DNA of 64,000 nucleotides, from contig NZ_ASTG01000025.1 of assembly GCF_000412635.1 (NCBI RefSeq), forward strand, positions 1 through 64,000. The letters run 5' to 3'. The stretch is from Sphingobium bisphenolivorans. GTDB taxonomy: Bacteria > Pseudomonadota > Alphaproteobacteria > Sphingomonadales > Sphingomonadaceae. A program made the translations under genes and the position numbers. The notes under the pieces were generated by a model. The model ran no database searches. It worked only from the letters and a program-made list of their open reading frames with translations, and was not told the origin of the DNA. This document shows positions 43,846-52,743 of this stretch, piece by piece. Numbering within the stretch: the stretch's first letter is position 1; every line of letters begins with the position of its first letter.

Positions 43846-44196
43846 TTAAAAACTCGCGCCGTCCACCTTGTTGATCTTGAGCGCGTCGAGATCGACCTCC
43901 GGCACACAACGCAGGTTGATGGCTCGCATGACCGATCCGTCTGGCCCCGTGCCTTCCGCAAACGCCTGCGTCCCGCAGAGCGTGCAGAACTGGTGCGTGA
44001 TCCTGTGCTTGTAGAACTGATAGTCGGTGAGCTTGTCCGCGCCGCTCTCAAGCGTGAACTGGTCGGCGGGCACGAAGGTCAGCAGGAAGCCCTTGCGGCG
44101 GCAATGGGAGCAGTTGCAGGACATGGCTTCGGCGGGCACCTCGGCGGTTACGGTGAAGGTGACTGCGCCGCAGTGGCAGCTTCCAGAATAGGACAT
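43846..44196 (-). CDS. GFA/CENP-V family zinc protein
   Basis: A 116-residue protein of the Gfa-like fold. Zinc-binding cysteines are in CHCGAV, CNCSHC and CTLCGTQ. The family is named after glutathione-dependent formaldehyde-activating enzyme, but most members, this one included, have no shown activity. The start at 44196 begins MSYSGSCHCG, as in homologues, with GGGGTGAA just upstream. It stands alone between TerC and the polyamine genes. Confidence 0.88.
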   Translation of the reverse strand: MSYSGSCHCGAVTFTVTAEVPAEAMSCNCSHCRRKGFLLTFVPADQFTLESGADKLTDYQFYKHRITHQFCTLCGTQAFAEGTGPDGSVMRAINLRCVPEVDLDALKINKVDGASF

Positions 44197-44269
44197 TATT
44201 CACCCCTTTCGGTCTGGCGACGGTTGGTGGCGCTGCGGCTAAGACATCGCCGCCGCGCCACCATCTAAG

Positions 44270-45058
44270 TCAGGCGCGATCCTTCCGCATCTGCGCCTTG
44301 CGCGCGAAAATGTTCAGCACTTCGACCAACGTCGAGAAGGCCATGGCAGCGTAGATATACCCTTTGGGCACATGGACGCCAAATCCATCCGCGATCAAGA
44401 CGGCGCCGATCATCAGCAGGAAGCCCAGCGCCAGCATCACCACGGTTGGGTTTCGTGCGATGAAGTTGGCAAGGGGCTCGGCAGCCAGAAGCATTGCCGT
44501 CACAGCAGCCAGCACGGCGATAACCATGACGGCCAGATTGTCGGTCATGCCTACGGCCGTCAGGATGGAATCGAGGGAAAAGATCATGTCGAGAAGGATG
44601 ATCTGAGCGATCGCGCTGCCGAAAGTGAGCGTAATGGCACCCTTTTTCTTTTCGAGAATGTCGTCGGAGTGACTGGGGTCGACGGTGTGATGGATTTCCT
44701 TCGTGGCTTTCCAGATCAGGAAAAGGCCGCCGGCAATGAGGATGAGATCCCGCCAGGAGAACAGGGTTTCGAAGGTCGGGAGTCCGTGCTGATCCAGCGG
44801 CCCGCTGATCCCCAGATCAATGACGGGCTTGGTCAAACCAACGATCCACGCGATCATCGACAGCAGGATGAGACGCATACCGAGCGCCAGGCCAATGCCG
44901 ATCCGCCGCGCTTTCGGTCGTTGTGTTTCGGGCAGTTTGTTCGTCAGTATCGAGATAAAGACAAGATTGTCGATGCCGAGCACAACTTCCATCACCACCA
45001 ATGCAACCAAAGCAGCCAAGGCAGTGGGATCGGTGAAGGCGCTAATCAGGCTTTCCAT
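44270..45058 (-). CDS. TerC-family integral membrane protein
   Basis: A 262-residue protein with seven or so membrane segments and the TerC acidic motifs [15 protein letters not shown] near residue 25 and [16 protein letters not shown] near residue 150. Some members export manganese (for example Alx/MeeF types), others associate with tellurite resistance; the substrate here is not known. The ATG at 45058 follows AGGAACCCG; an upstream ATG at 45094 is less likely. I saw no clear manganese riboswitch in the roughly 110 bases before it. Confidence 0.9.
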   Translation of the reverse strand: MESLISAFTDPTALAALVALVVMEVVLGIDNLVFISILTNKLPETQRPKARRIGIGLALGMRLILLSMIAWIVGLTKPVIDLGISGPLDQHGLPTFETLFSWRDLILIAGGLFLIWKATKEIHHTVDPSHSDDILEKKKGAITLTFGSAIAQIILLDMIFSLDSILTAVGMTDNLAVMVIAVLAAVTAMLLAAEPLANFIARNPTVVMLALGFLLMIGAVLIADGFGVHVPKGYIYAAMAFSTLVEVLNIFARKAQMRKDRA

Positions 45059-45168
45059 CGGGTTCCTCTCGTTCGGGTGAGCGGTCGGCACCATGCCGAT
45101 TGCTTGCGGCCTAAGAAAGTCTCACTGCAGGGCGGTGAGGAAATTTGGTTGAAGGGAATCGCGCCATC

Positions 45169-46767
45169 TCAACTCACCAAGCGCCGCAATCCCGCTACCG
45201 TATCTGCCTCATGCGGGGGCTTGTCGCGCCTGATCCTGGCGATCCGGGGAAAGCGCATCGCCAGCCCGGATTTATGCCGCTTGCTTTCGTGGATACTGTC
45301 GAAGGCCACCTCCAGCACCAGCGACTTTTCCACCTCGCGCACCGGGCCAAAGCGGTTCACCGTGTTGGTGCGCACGAAGCGGTCGAGCCATTTCAGTTCC
45401 TCGTCGGTGAAGCCGCTATAGGCCTTGCCCACGGGCAGCAGTTCGCCTTCGTCCGTCCAGCAGCCGAAGGTGTAGTCGGAATAGAAGGAGGAGCGTTTGC
45501 CGTGGCCCCGCTGGGCGTACATCATGACGCAATCGGCGGTCAGCGGATCGCGTTTCCACTTGTACCAGAGCGCGGCCTTGCGCCCGGCGACATAGGGGCT
45601 GTCGCGGCGCTTGAGCATCACGCCTTCGATCGCGGCGTCCCGGGCGCCGGCCCGGATATCGGCGAGGCTTTCGAAGTCCGTCGCTTCGATCAGGGCGGAG
45701 ATGTCGAAGCGGTGGGGGTCGAGTTTGGGAACGGTGGTTTCGAGCGCTGCGCGGCGCTGTTCCCAGGGAAGGGCGCGCAGGTCTTCATCCGCGTCGAGCA
45801 ATATGTCGTAGAGGCGGACGAAGGCGGGATAATCGTCCATCATCTTGGCCGTCACCGCCTTGCGGCCGAGGCGTTGCTGGAGGGCGTTGAAGCTGGCGGC
45901 AGCACCTCCATGTTCTTGGCCACCCTGAAACTCTCCTTTGACGAGCAGTTCGCCGTCGAGGACTGCATGGTGGCGGAAAGCCGCCGCGATTTCGGGAAAG
46001 CTGCCGGTGATGTCGTCCCCGGCGCGGCTGTAGAGGCGGGTCTGCTCGCCCGTGCCGACGATCTGAACGCGGATGCCGTCCCATTTCCATTCGGCGGCAT
46101 AGTCGGTGAGATCGACGCTCTCGGCCTCCAGCGGGTGAGCGAGCATGAAAGGGCGGAAGAAGGGCGTGCCTGCGGGATCGGGGCGGTCGGACTTGCCCTC
46201 CGCCCATTCGAACAGGGTGGTGTAGGGGGGCGAGAGGGCGTGCCAGCATTCCTCCACATCATCGACGTCGAGGTTGAATGCCTGGGCAAAGCCGGTCTTG
46301 GCAAGGCGGGCCGAGATGCCGACGCGCAGGCCTCCGGTAGCGAGCTTCAACAGGGCGAAGCGGCCGGAGGCGTCGAGGTGGTCCATCATCTGCGCGAGCT
46401 TGGCGGGCGCGGCGGCGCGGCTGACGGCATGGAGGCGGTCGACAACGGCGGAGAGGGATAGGGTGGCGTCGTCGATTTCCGGAGGCTGATCTTCCCGCTT
46501 GGGCCAGAGGAGGGCGACGGTTTCGGCAAGGTCGCCGACATAGTCGCGGCTCATTTCGAAAAGCACGGGGTCGGTGCGGTCGCGGATCATCTCTCCGATT
46601 GCGGAGGCCTTCACCGCCTTGAGATCGAGATTACCGGTGAGCGCTGCGAGCGCCCAGCCCCGATCGGGATCGGGGGCCGTACGCATATAGTTGGCGATGA
46701 GGTCGAGCTTGCCGTTCCGGGAGCGGGTGTAGACGAGGCCATCGAGGAGTTGGGAAAAGGCTCTCAT
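45169..46767 (-). CDS. ATP-dependent DNA ligase (ligase-exonuclease pair)
   Basis: A 532-residue DNA ligase of the bacterial LigB/LigC-like class annotated in alphaproteobacteria as cisplatin-damage-response ligase. The N-terminal helical DNA-binding domain (residues 1-200) precedes the nucleotidyltransferase core with the adenylated Lys in EWKWDGIR (near 225), then EGVMLKR, and an OB domain with the motif V Lys in WYKWKRDP. It is downstream of the partner exonuclease gene. The pair is thought to act in DNA damage repair; the exact pathway is not settled. Confidence 0.92.
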   Translation of the reverse strand: MRAFSQLLDGLVYTRSRNGKLDLIANYMRTAPDPDRGWALAALTGNLDLKAVKASAIGEMIRDRTDPVLFEMSRDYVGDLAETVALLWPKREDQPPEIDDATLSLSAVVDRLHAVSRAAAPAKLAQMMDHLDASGRFALLKLATGGLRVGISARLAKTGFAQAFNLDVDDVEECWHALSPPYTTLFEWAEGKSDRPDPAGTPFFRPFMLAHPLEAESVDLTDYAAEWKWDGIRVQIVGTGEQTRLYSRAGDDITGSFPEIAAAFRHHAVLDGELLVKGEFQGGQEHGGAAASFNALQQRLGRKAVTAKMMDDYPAFVRLYDILLDADEDLRALPWEQRRAALETTVPKLDPHRFDISALIEATDFESLADIRAGARDAAIEGVMLKRRDSPYVAGRKAALWYKWKRDPLTADCVMMYAQRGHGKRSSFYSDYTFGCWTDEGELLPVGKAYSGFTDEELKWLDRFVRTNTVNRFGPVREVEKSLVLEVAFDSIHESKRHKSGLAMRFPRIARIRRDKPPHEADTVAGLRRLVS

Positions 46768-46780
46768 TATCTCCGGCCTC

Positions 46781-46853
46781 CGTTCGTTTCGAGCGCAGTC
46801 GAGAAACGAGGGGTCCGTTCTTTCCGTTTCTCGACTTCGTTCGAAACCAACGG
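46781..46853. repeat. 28-bp palindromic repeat between exonuclease and ligase
   Basis: Arms CGTTCGTTTCGAGCGC... (46781-46808) and CGTTTCTCGACTTCG... (46825-46852) are complementary at 25 of 28 positions. The element fills the short gap between the exonuclease stop and the ligase SD, so a shared mRNA would carry a long hairpin 14 bases before the ligase start. Confidence 0.85.
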
Positions 46854-46873
46854 GGATGCGAGTATTGTGCGCA

Positions 46874-47866
46874 TCACCCCTCGTCCTCATCTTCACGGCC
46901 GACCATCTCCAGCGCCCGCGCGCGCATCTGGTGGGTCATGCACCAGTGGAGCAGCGCTTCCTCGCGGCCGTGCGTGATCCAGGTTTCGGACGGGGCGACC
47001 TCGCGCAAGGTGTCGGTCAGTTCATCCCAGTCGGCATGATCCGAAATGACGAGCGGCAATTCGACATTCTTCTGCCGCGCGCGCTGGCGAACGCGCATCC
47101 AGCCTGACGCCATGGCGGTGATGGGATCGGGCAGGCGTCGGCTCCATCGGTCGTTGAGGGCCGAAGGGGGGGAGACGACGATGTGGCCGCGCATGTCCTT
47201 GGCGGGGATGCCGGTCGCCGGGCGTAACTCGCCCAAGTCGATGCCGAAATCGGCGTAGAGCGCGCACATGCGTTCAAGCGCGCCATGGATGTAGATCGGA
47301 TCGTGATGGCCCCGGCCGCGCAACTCGCCGATCAGTCGTTGCGCCTTGCCGAGCGCATAGGCGCCGACGAGCACGCAGCGGTCCGGGTGGGCATGGAGAG
47401 CAGCGAGCAGACGGTCGACCTCGCTGCCCGTGTCGGGATGGCGGAAGACGGGCAGGCCGAAGGTGGCTTCGGTCACCAATATGTCGCAAGGGACCGGCTC
47501 GAACGGCTTGCAGGTGGGGTCGGGCCGGCGCTTATAGTCGCCGGTGACGACCACGCGCTCGCCCGCATGTTCAAGGACGATCTGCGCCGACCCCAGCACA
47601 TGGCCGGCGGGGACATAGCGGATCGTCACGCCGCCCATGCGCACCTCTTCACCATAGCCGACGGGCGTGCCGAACGCGGTGCCATAGCGTAGCGCCATGA
47701 TGGCGAGAGTCTCCTCCGTCGCCCAGACATGGCCGTGGCCGCCGCGCGCGTGATCGGCGTGGCCGTGGGTGACCAGCGCGCGCGCCTGCGGAACGGAGGG
47801 GTCGATCCACGCGTCGGCGGGGCGCACATAAATGCCGGTCGGGTGGGGTTCGATCCAGTGAGGCAT
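46874..47866 (-). CDS. Ligase-associated DNA exonuclease (metallo-beta-lactamase fold)
   Basis: A 330-residue protein of the MBL/beta-CASP superfamily, related to SNM1/Artemis and RNA-processing nucleases. The metal site is THGHADHARGG near residue 33, then PAGHVLGSAQIVLEH, VVTGDYKRRPDP and SDHADWDEL. Such genes accompany the ATP-dependent ligase and often a helicase in alphaproteobacteria; the helicase is not in this window. The ATG at 47866 gives MPHWIEPHPTGIYV, matching homologues. It is divergent from the methyltransferase remnant. Confidence 0.9.
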   Translation of the reverse strand: MPHWIEPHPTGIYVRPADAWIDPSVPQARALVTHGHADHARGGHGHVWATEETLAIMALRYGTAFGTPVGYGEEVRMGGVTIRYVPAGHVLGSAQIVLEHAGERVVVTGDYKRRPDPTCKPFEPVPCDILVTEATFGLPVFRHPDTGSEVDRLLAALHAHPDRCVLVGAYALGKAQRLIGELRGRGHHDPIYIHGALERMCALYADFGIDLGELRPATGIPAKDMRGHIVVSPPSALNDRWSRRLPDPITAMASGWMRVRQRARQKNVELPLVISDHADWDELTDTLREVAPSETWITHGREEALLHWCMTHQMRARALEMVGREDEDEG

Positions 47867-48001
47867 GGCTTTATGGACAAAGGTGGTTCGGCCCGCTTTG
47901 TTCCGCAAGAGGCTTCACATGGCTGTACCCGCCACGTCACGCGGACGACAAGCGCTTGCCCTAGCCGCGCTCCACGACCTGACAGCAAGGAGGCGCGGCG
48001 C

Positions 48002-48545
48002 ATGGCATTTATGGCTCACCTGAAAGTCAAGCGGGCGGTGCACCGCCATCGGCATCTGTCGCGTCCTGGTTGCGGTCGGAAAAGCGTGGCCCAACGCGCG
48101 GCTTTACGGCGCCGACATCTCGAAGGCCATGCTGGAAACGGCGCGAAAGGCGGTGGCGAGGGCGGGCATGGGCGATCGTGTGGTGCTGTGCCAGGGCGAT
48201 GCCTGCACCTTCGATCCGGAGACGTTGTTCGGCCGCATGGCCTTCGAGCGGGTGTTCATCAGCTATGCTTTGTCGATGATCCCCGACTGGGAAGCGGCGT
48301 TGTGGCAGGCGGCGCGGTGCATTGCCGACGGCGGCAAGCTGGAGCTGGTCGATTTCGGGCAGCAGGAAGCACTGCCCGACCTGTGGAAGCGGGCGTTCTT
48401 CGGGTGGCTCGCCCGGTTCCATGTGACGCCGCGTGCAGACATGCGCCATGTGCTGGAGCGGATGGCTGCCGATATGAACGCGTTGCCGCACAGCCGGAGC
48501 CTGTATCGGGACTATGCGGTGCGGGCTGGGTTGATGCGGGCTTGA
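48002..48545 (+). pseudogene. Decayed class I SAM methyltransferase (BtaB-like)
   Basis: From about 48071 onward the plus strand encodes LVAVGKAWPNARLYGADISK and an intact C-terminal half (open from the ATG at 48129, 138 residues: FISYALSMIPDWEAALWQA, GGKLELVDFGQQ). The expected SAM motif I just upstream is scrambled and frameshifted, and the N-terminal third is missing. A very good SD (AAGGAGG) with an ATG at 48002 remains but leads into the wrong frame. The wording resembles BtaB, the N-methyltransferase of betaine lipid synthesis. The btaA partner is absent. A short functional fragment cannot be excluded. Confidence 0.6.
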
Positions 48546-48661
48546 ATGAGGCGGCGGCGCGATCGAGAGGTTCACCCCCTCACCCAGCTGCAACTAGCCA
48601 GCAAGCTGCCAAGCCTTCGCAGCCCGCTCCCTCAAGGGAGAGGGATAATGCCGCAAAGGGG

Positions 48662-49882
48662 TCAGGCGGCCTTCTTGAGTTCCAGCTCAAGCCGGTCCCA
48701 AATTTCCACAAGCGCCGACACCAGTTCCTGCATCATCTCTTCGCTATGGGCAGGGCCGGGCGTGAAGCGCAGGCGTTCCGTTCCGCGCGGCACCGTCGGG
48801 TAATTGATCGGCTGCACATAGGCGCCATATTCGGCGAGCAATATGTCGCTGATCCGCTTGGCCTTCACCGGATCGCCGACCATCAGCGGCACGATGTGCG
48901 TGACCGATGGCATGACCGGCAGGCCGGAATCAGCCATCAGGCGCTTGAGCGTTGCGGCGGCCTTCTGCTGGCCTTCGCGTTCTTCGCTCGATTGCTTGAG
49001 GTGGCGTACGCTCGCCAGCACGCCGGCCACCAGAACCGGTGAAAGGGAGGTGGTGAAGATGAAGCCTGGCGCATAGCTGCGGATGACATCGACGATCATC
49101 TGATCGGCCGCGATATAGCCGCCCATGACGCCGAAGGCCTTGCCCAGCGTGCCCTCGATGATGGTCAGCCGGCTCGCGACATCGTCACGCTCCGAAATAC
49201 CGCCGCCGCGTGCACCATACATGCCCACGGCATGAACCTCGTCCAGATAGGTGAGGGCATTATATTCGTCCGCCAGGTCGCAGATCGCGGCGATCGGCGC
49301 GACGTCTCCGTCCATCGAATAGACGCTTTCGAACGCTATCAGCTTGGGCGCGTCGGGATCTTCGGCGGCGAGCAGTTCGCGCAGATGGTCGACGTCATTG
49401 TGCCGGAACACCCGCTTCTCACAGCCCGAATTGCGGATGCCCGCGATCATGGACGCGTGGTTCAGTTCATCCGAGAAAATGATGCAGCCAGGCAGGATTT
49501 TCGCCAGCGTCGAAAGCGTCGCCTCATTTGACACATAGCCGGAGGTGAAGAGCAGCGCGGCTTCCTTGCCATGCAGGTCGGCAAGTTCAGCTTCGAGATC
49601 GACGTGATAATGGGTATTGCCGCCGATGTTGCGCGTACCGCCGGACCCGGCCCCGACATCATGCAGCGCCTCTTCCATCGCGGCGACGACCTTGGGATGC
49701 TGGCCCATGGCGAGATAGTCGTTGGAGCACCAGACGGTGATCGGCTTCGGCCCATTATGGCCGTGGAAGCAGCGCGCATTCGGGAAAGCGCCCTTGTTGC
49801 GCAGGATATCGATGAAGACGCGATAGCGGCCCTCGCTGTGAAGCCGGTCGATCGCCTGCGTGAAGATATGCTTGTAGTTCAC
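48662..49882 (-). CDS. hemA: 5-aminolevulinate synthase
   Basis: First step of heme synthesis by the alphaproteobacterial Shemin route: glycine plus succinyl-CoA gives 5-aminolevulinate. The 406-residue alpha-oxoamine synthase shows [37 protein letters not shown] and the PLP Lys in [10 protein letters not shown] near residue 248. The start is a GTG at 49882 (MNYKHIFTQ as in homologues), since no ATG fits. A 15-bp palindrome lies about 110 bases upstream. Confidence 0.95.
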   Translation of the reverse strand: MNYKHIFTQAIDRLHSEGRYRVFIDILRNKGAFPNARCFHGHNGPKPITVWCSNDYLAMGQHPKVVAAMEEALHDVGAGSGGTRNIGGNTHYHVDLEAELADLHGKEAALLFTSGYVSNEATLSTLAKILPGCIIFSDELNHASMIAGIRNSGCEKRVFRHNDVDHLRELLAAEDPDAPKLIAFESVYSMDGDVAPIAAICDLADEYNALTYLDEVHAVGMYGARGGGISERDDVASRLTIIEGTLGKAFGVMGGYIAADQMIVDVIRSYAPGFIFTTSLSPVLVAGVLASVRHLKQSSEEREGQQKAAATLKRLMADSGLPVMPSVTHIVPLMVGDPVKAKRISDILLAEYGAYVQPINYPTVPRGTERLRFTPGPAHSEEMMQELVSALVEIWDRLELELKKAA

Positions 49883-49989
49883 CTGAAATGCCCGATCCCT
49901 AATCCCGCATCCCCTCTTTTGAGGGAGCCAATAACTGTTGCGGCCATCCATTACCAGTGAGAACCGTTCGCAGCACTGCTTAGAAATAT

Positions 49990-50004
49990 CTATCAGACTG
50001 ATAG
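49990..50004. promoter_or_regulatory. Perfect palindrome upstream of hemA
   Basis: CTATCAG-A-CTGATAG is a perfect 7-1-7 inverted repeat, 107-122 bases before the hemA start, in a 155-base gap after murI. The one-base loop rules out an RNA hairpin, so a dimeric repressor or activator site is the likelier reading. It does not match FNR, Irr or Fur consensus sequences that I can recall. Confidence 0.4.
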
Positions 50005-50037
50005 CTCAGCTAGCCATTGGACCGATCGTCCACCCCC

Positions 50038-50841
50038 CTACAAGACTTCGACGCGTTCGAGGCCATAGCTTGCCAGGGCGCCGGCAAGCAGGCCGACGCT
50101 CTCGTCCAGCCGAGTGAAGACAGCCGTTCCGGCCCGGCGCTCTGCCGGCCATCGCTGACCCTGTGTCAGATAAGCGATGCGTCGGGCTATTCCCTCACCG
50201 CCATGAACGAAGTGCAGCGGCCGGGGCGAGGCGGCGGCGAGTTCCGCCTCCACGAGGGGGAAGTGGGTGCAGGCGAGAACCACCGTGTCCATGCGGTCGC
50301 CGCCGGGCTGATCGAACAGTCCGGCCAGTGCGTCGCGCGCGATGGCCGGGTCGAGAACCTCGCCCCGCAGCTTTGCTTCTGCCAGTTGGACGAGCGCCGC
50401 CGATCCATGGCGGAGAACGATGCAGTCAGCCCCGAACTCCGCGGCAAGGCGATCGACATAGGGCTGGCGGACCGTTGCGTCGGTGCCGAGGACGCCGAAG
50501 ACCCGACTTCTGGAAACCAGCGCGGCCGGCTTGATCGCAGGGACCGTCCCGACCACCGGCACGTCGAGTGCCGCGCGAACCGCAGAGAGCGCGATCGTGG
50601 AGGCCGTGTTACACGCGATCACGGCAAGGCGCGGCCTGTAGCGCTCCACCAGACGGCCAAGCAGCGCGGGGACGCGGGCGGCGATTTCCGCCTCGCTCTT
50701 CGTACCGTAGGGGAAGCCGGCGCTGTCTGCCGCATAGACGACGTGGGCATTCGGCAGCGCCGCACGCGTCGGGCCAAGGATGGAAAGCCCGCCAACGCCG
50801 GAATCGAAGAAGAGCAGGGGAGCATCGGGTGCGACCGTCAT
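50038..50841 (-). CDS. murI: Glutamate racemase
   Basis: Cofactor-independent racemase that supplies D-glutamate for peptidoglycan. The 267 residues contain the two catalytic cysteines in IACNTAS (near residue 75) and LACTHFPL (near residue 187), and the substrate segments FFDSGVGGLSIL and AADSAGFPYGTKS. The length is typical. It is divergent from plsY across 135 bases. Confidence 0.95.
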   Translation of the reverse strand: MTVAPDAPLLFFDSGVGGLSILGPTRAALPNAHVVYAADSAGFPYGTKSEAEIAARVPALLGRLVERYRPRLAVIACNTASTIALSAVRAALDVPVVGTVPAIKPAALVSRSRVFGVLGTDATVRQPYVDRLAAEFGADCIVLRHGSAALVQLAEAKLRGEVLDPAIARDALAGLFDQPGGDRMDTVVLACTHFPLVEAELAAASPRPLHFVHGGEGIARRIAYLTQGQRWPAERRAGTAVFTRLDESVGLLAGALASYGLERVEVL

Positions 50842-50976
50842 CGGGGGAGTATCTCGCGGCTGAGGCCGGCACTGTCAACGGGCGCTGGCAAGCCCTCGGC
50901 ACGCGACAGGTCAACCTTCCCGTTGCTCCTTGCGGCGCGAGCGCTATGGTCGCGCCGCAACAATTTCGGCGAGATC

Positions 50977-51591
50977 ATGACTCCTCCCTGGCTTATCCCC
51001 GCGTTCGTCCTGCTGATCGGTTATCTGCTGGGGTCCGTACCCTTCGGCTTGCTGCTGACGCGCTTCACAGGCGCCGGCGACCTCCGCAGAATCGGATCGG
51101 GCAATATCGGCGCGACCAACGTGCTGCGGACGGGGCGCAAGGGGCTGGCGGCTGCGACTTTGCTGCTGGACCTGCTGAAGGGTGCGGCGGCGGTGCTGAT
51201 CGGCGCGGCACTGGTCGATGGTGGTGGAGCGATGGCGGGCGCCATGGCCTTCATCGGGCACTGCTACCCGGTCTGGCTGCGGTTTGCGGGCGGCAAGGGC
51301 GTGGCGACGATGATGGGTGTCATCACCGCGCTTTACTGGTCTGCGGGACTGGTGTTCGCCATCGTGTGGCTGGCGGCGCTGTTCGGCACGAAGCGGTCCT
51401 CGGTCGGAGGCATGTCGGCGGCGGTGAGTGCGCCTGTCGCCATGTGGTTTTTCGGCCGGCTCGATCTGGTGCCGGTGGCGCTTGCGCTGGCTTTGATCGT
51501 GCTGTGGCGGCATCGGGAGAATATCGGCCGGCTGATCAAGGGCACGGAGCCGAAGATCGGCGCCGGCAAGACGCAGGCGGTGAGCGAATGA
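50977..51591 (+). CDS. plsY: Acyl-phosphate:glycerol-3-phosphate acyltransferase
   Basis: Integral membrane enzyme that makes lysophosphatidic acid from acyl-phosphate (made by PlsX). The 204-residue protein has five hydrophobic segments and the three PlsY motifs: GYLLGSVPFGLLL, GSGNIGATNVLRTGRKG and GGKGVATMMG, plus a C-terminal WRHRENIGRLIKGTE. The ATG at 50977 is the only one that begins with the first membrane segment; an upstream open frame from 50017 is the shadow of murI. Its stop overlaps the dprA start (ATGA). Confidence 0.95.
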   Translation: MTPPWLIPAFVLLIGYLLGSVPFGLLLTRFTGAGDLRRIGSGNIGATNVLRTGRKGLAAATLLLDLLKGAAAVLIGAALVDGGGAMAGAMAFIGHCYPVWLRFAGGKGVATMMGVITALYWSAGLVFAIVWLAALFGTKRSSVGGMSAAVSAPVAMWFFGRLDLVPVALALALIVLWRHRENIGRLIKGTEPKIGAGKTQAVSE

Positions 51592-52670
51592 GCGAGCAGG
51601 AGCGGTTCAACCGCCTTCGCCTGATCCGTAGTCCCCGCATAGGCCCGGTCTCCTTTCGCCAGTTGATGGCTCGCTTCGGCACGGCGGCGGAGGCGTTGCG
51701 TGCCGTGCCCGATCTCGCTGCGCGCGGCGGCGGCAAGGCGAGCGTCGCGGATGCTCGCGCGGTCGAGCAGGAAATCGCGCGGAGCCGTGCTCTGGGCGCG
51801 CGCTACTTGCTGATGGGCGACGCGGAGTATCCCTTTCTGCTCGATCAGACGGAGGGCGCGCCACCGGCGCTGATCGTTCGGGGCGACCTGACCTTGGCTT
51901 CGCGCGACTGTGTGGCGATGGTGGGGGCACGCAATGCTTCCGCCGCTGCCTGCCGCTTTGCCCGGACGCTGGCGCAGGATCTGGGGCAGCGTGGCGCAGT
52001 CGTCGTCTCGGGCCTCGCTCGGGGCATCGACACGGCGGCGCATCAGGGGGCGATCGGCAGCGGCACGATAGCGGTGATCGCATGCGGCATCGACATCGCC
52101 TTTCCGCCTGAAAATGAGGCTTTGCAGGAGCAGGTGGCGAACGAAGGCCTGCTGGTGACGGAGCATCCGCCCGGCGTTCAGCCGCTCGCCCGCCAGTTTC
52201 CGGCGCGTAATCGCATCATTGCGGGCCTGTCCAAGGGAACAGTCGTGGTGGAGGCCGCGCCCAAATCGGGGTCGTTGATCACCGCCCGGATGGCGGCGGA
52301 GGCAGGGCGCGAAGTCATGGCCGTTCCTGGATCGCCGATCGATCCCCGCGCGCAGGGCTGCAATCAGCTCATCCGCGAGGGGGCCATTCTGGTCCAGAAT
52401 GCCGCCGACGTGATCGAGGCGATCGGCTCGCTCGACGTCCGGATGGTGCGGCAGGGAGGTTTCGACTTTGCGGGCGAGCCGGTGTCCCCTGACGTCGCCG
52501 AACAGGAGCGGTCGTCGATCGTCGCCTTGCTGGGCCCGTCTCCTGTGCCGGTCGATGAACTGATCCGGCTGTCGGGCGCGAGTCCGGCGGTGGTGCAGAC
52601 GATCCTGCTGGAGCTGGAGCTGGCCGCGCGGCTGGAACGGCATGCGGGCGGACGGGTGAGCCTGTCGTGA
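51588..52670 (+). CDS. dprA: DNA-processing protein DprA
   Basis: Single-stranded-DNA binding recombination mediator that loads RecA during natural transformation. The 360-residue protein has an N-terminal SAM-like region (IGPVSFRQLMARFG), the Rossmann-like DprA core (VAMVGARNAS, VVSGLARGIDTAAHQGAI, PARNRIIAGLSKGTVVVEA) and a C-terminal winged helix (about 295-360) as in the DML1-like form. No other competence gene is in the window, and many bacteria keep dprA without known transformation. Coupled to plsY. Confidence 0.95.
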   Translation: MSEQERFNRLRLIRSPRIGPVSFRQLMARFGTAAEALRAVPDLAARGGGKASVADARAVEQEIARSRALGARYLLMGDAEYPFLLDQTEGAPPALIVRGDLTLASRDCVAMVGARNASAAACRFARTLAQDLGQRGAVVVSGLARGIDTAAHQGAIGSGTIAVIACGIDIAFPPENEALQEQVANEGLLVTEHPPGVQPLARQFPARNRIIAGLSKGTVVVEAAPKSGSLITARMAAEAGREVMAVPGSPIDPRAQGCNQLIREGAILVQNAADVIEAIGSLDVRMVRQGGFDFAGEPVSPDVAEQERSSIVALLGPSPVPVDELIRLSGASPAVVQTILLELELAARLERHAGGRVSLS

Positions 52671-52743
52671 TGGGTTGACGGGGGCCGCAATCGCCTTCCA
52701 GACTCGCGCGTGTACGTGAGAACATTTGAAAACCGGGGCATGA

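Noticed and set aside
45059-45168. Manganese (yybP-ykoY) riboswitch before terC
   Set aside because: The region lacks the conserved paired loops; nothing beyond the SD could be supported.
48570-48655. Possible terminator or repeat (CACCCAGCTGC... GGGAGAGGG)
   Set aside because: It resembles part of a REP-like element, but only a 5-bp stem is left and no U-run follows, so I did not list it.
47729-49042. 437-codon plus-strand frame
   Set aside because: It runs antisense through the exonuclease, through the pseudogene in the wrong frame, and antisense into hemA; composition is not protein-like.
52690-52743. LexA box upstream of topA (GAACATTTGAAAAC)
   Set aside because: The second half-site is AAAC at the wrong spacing, so it does not meet GAAC-N7-GAAC.
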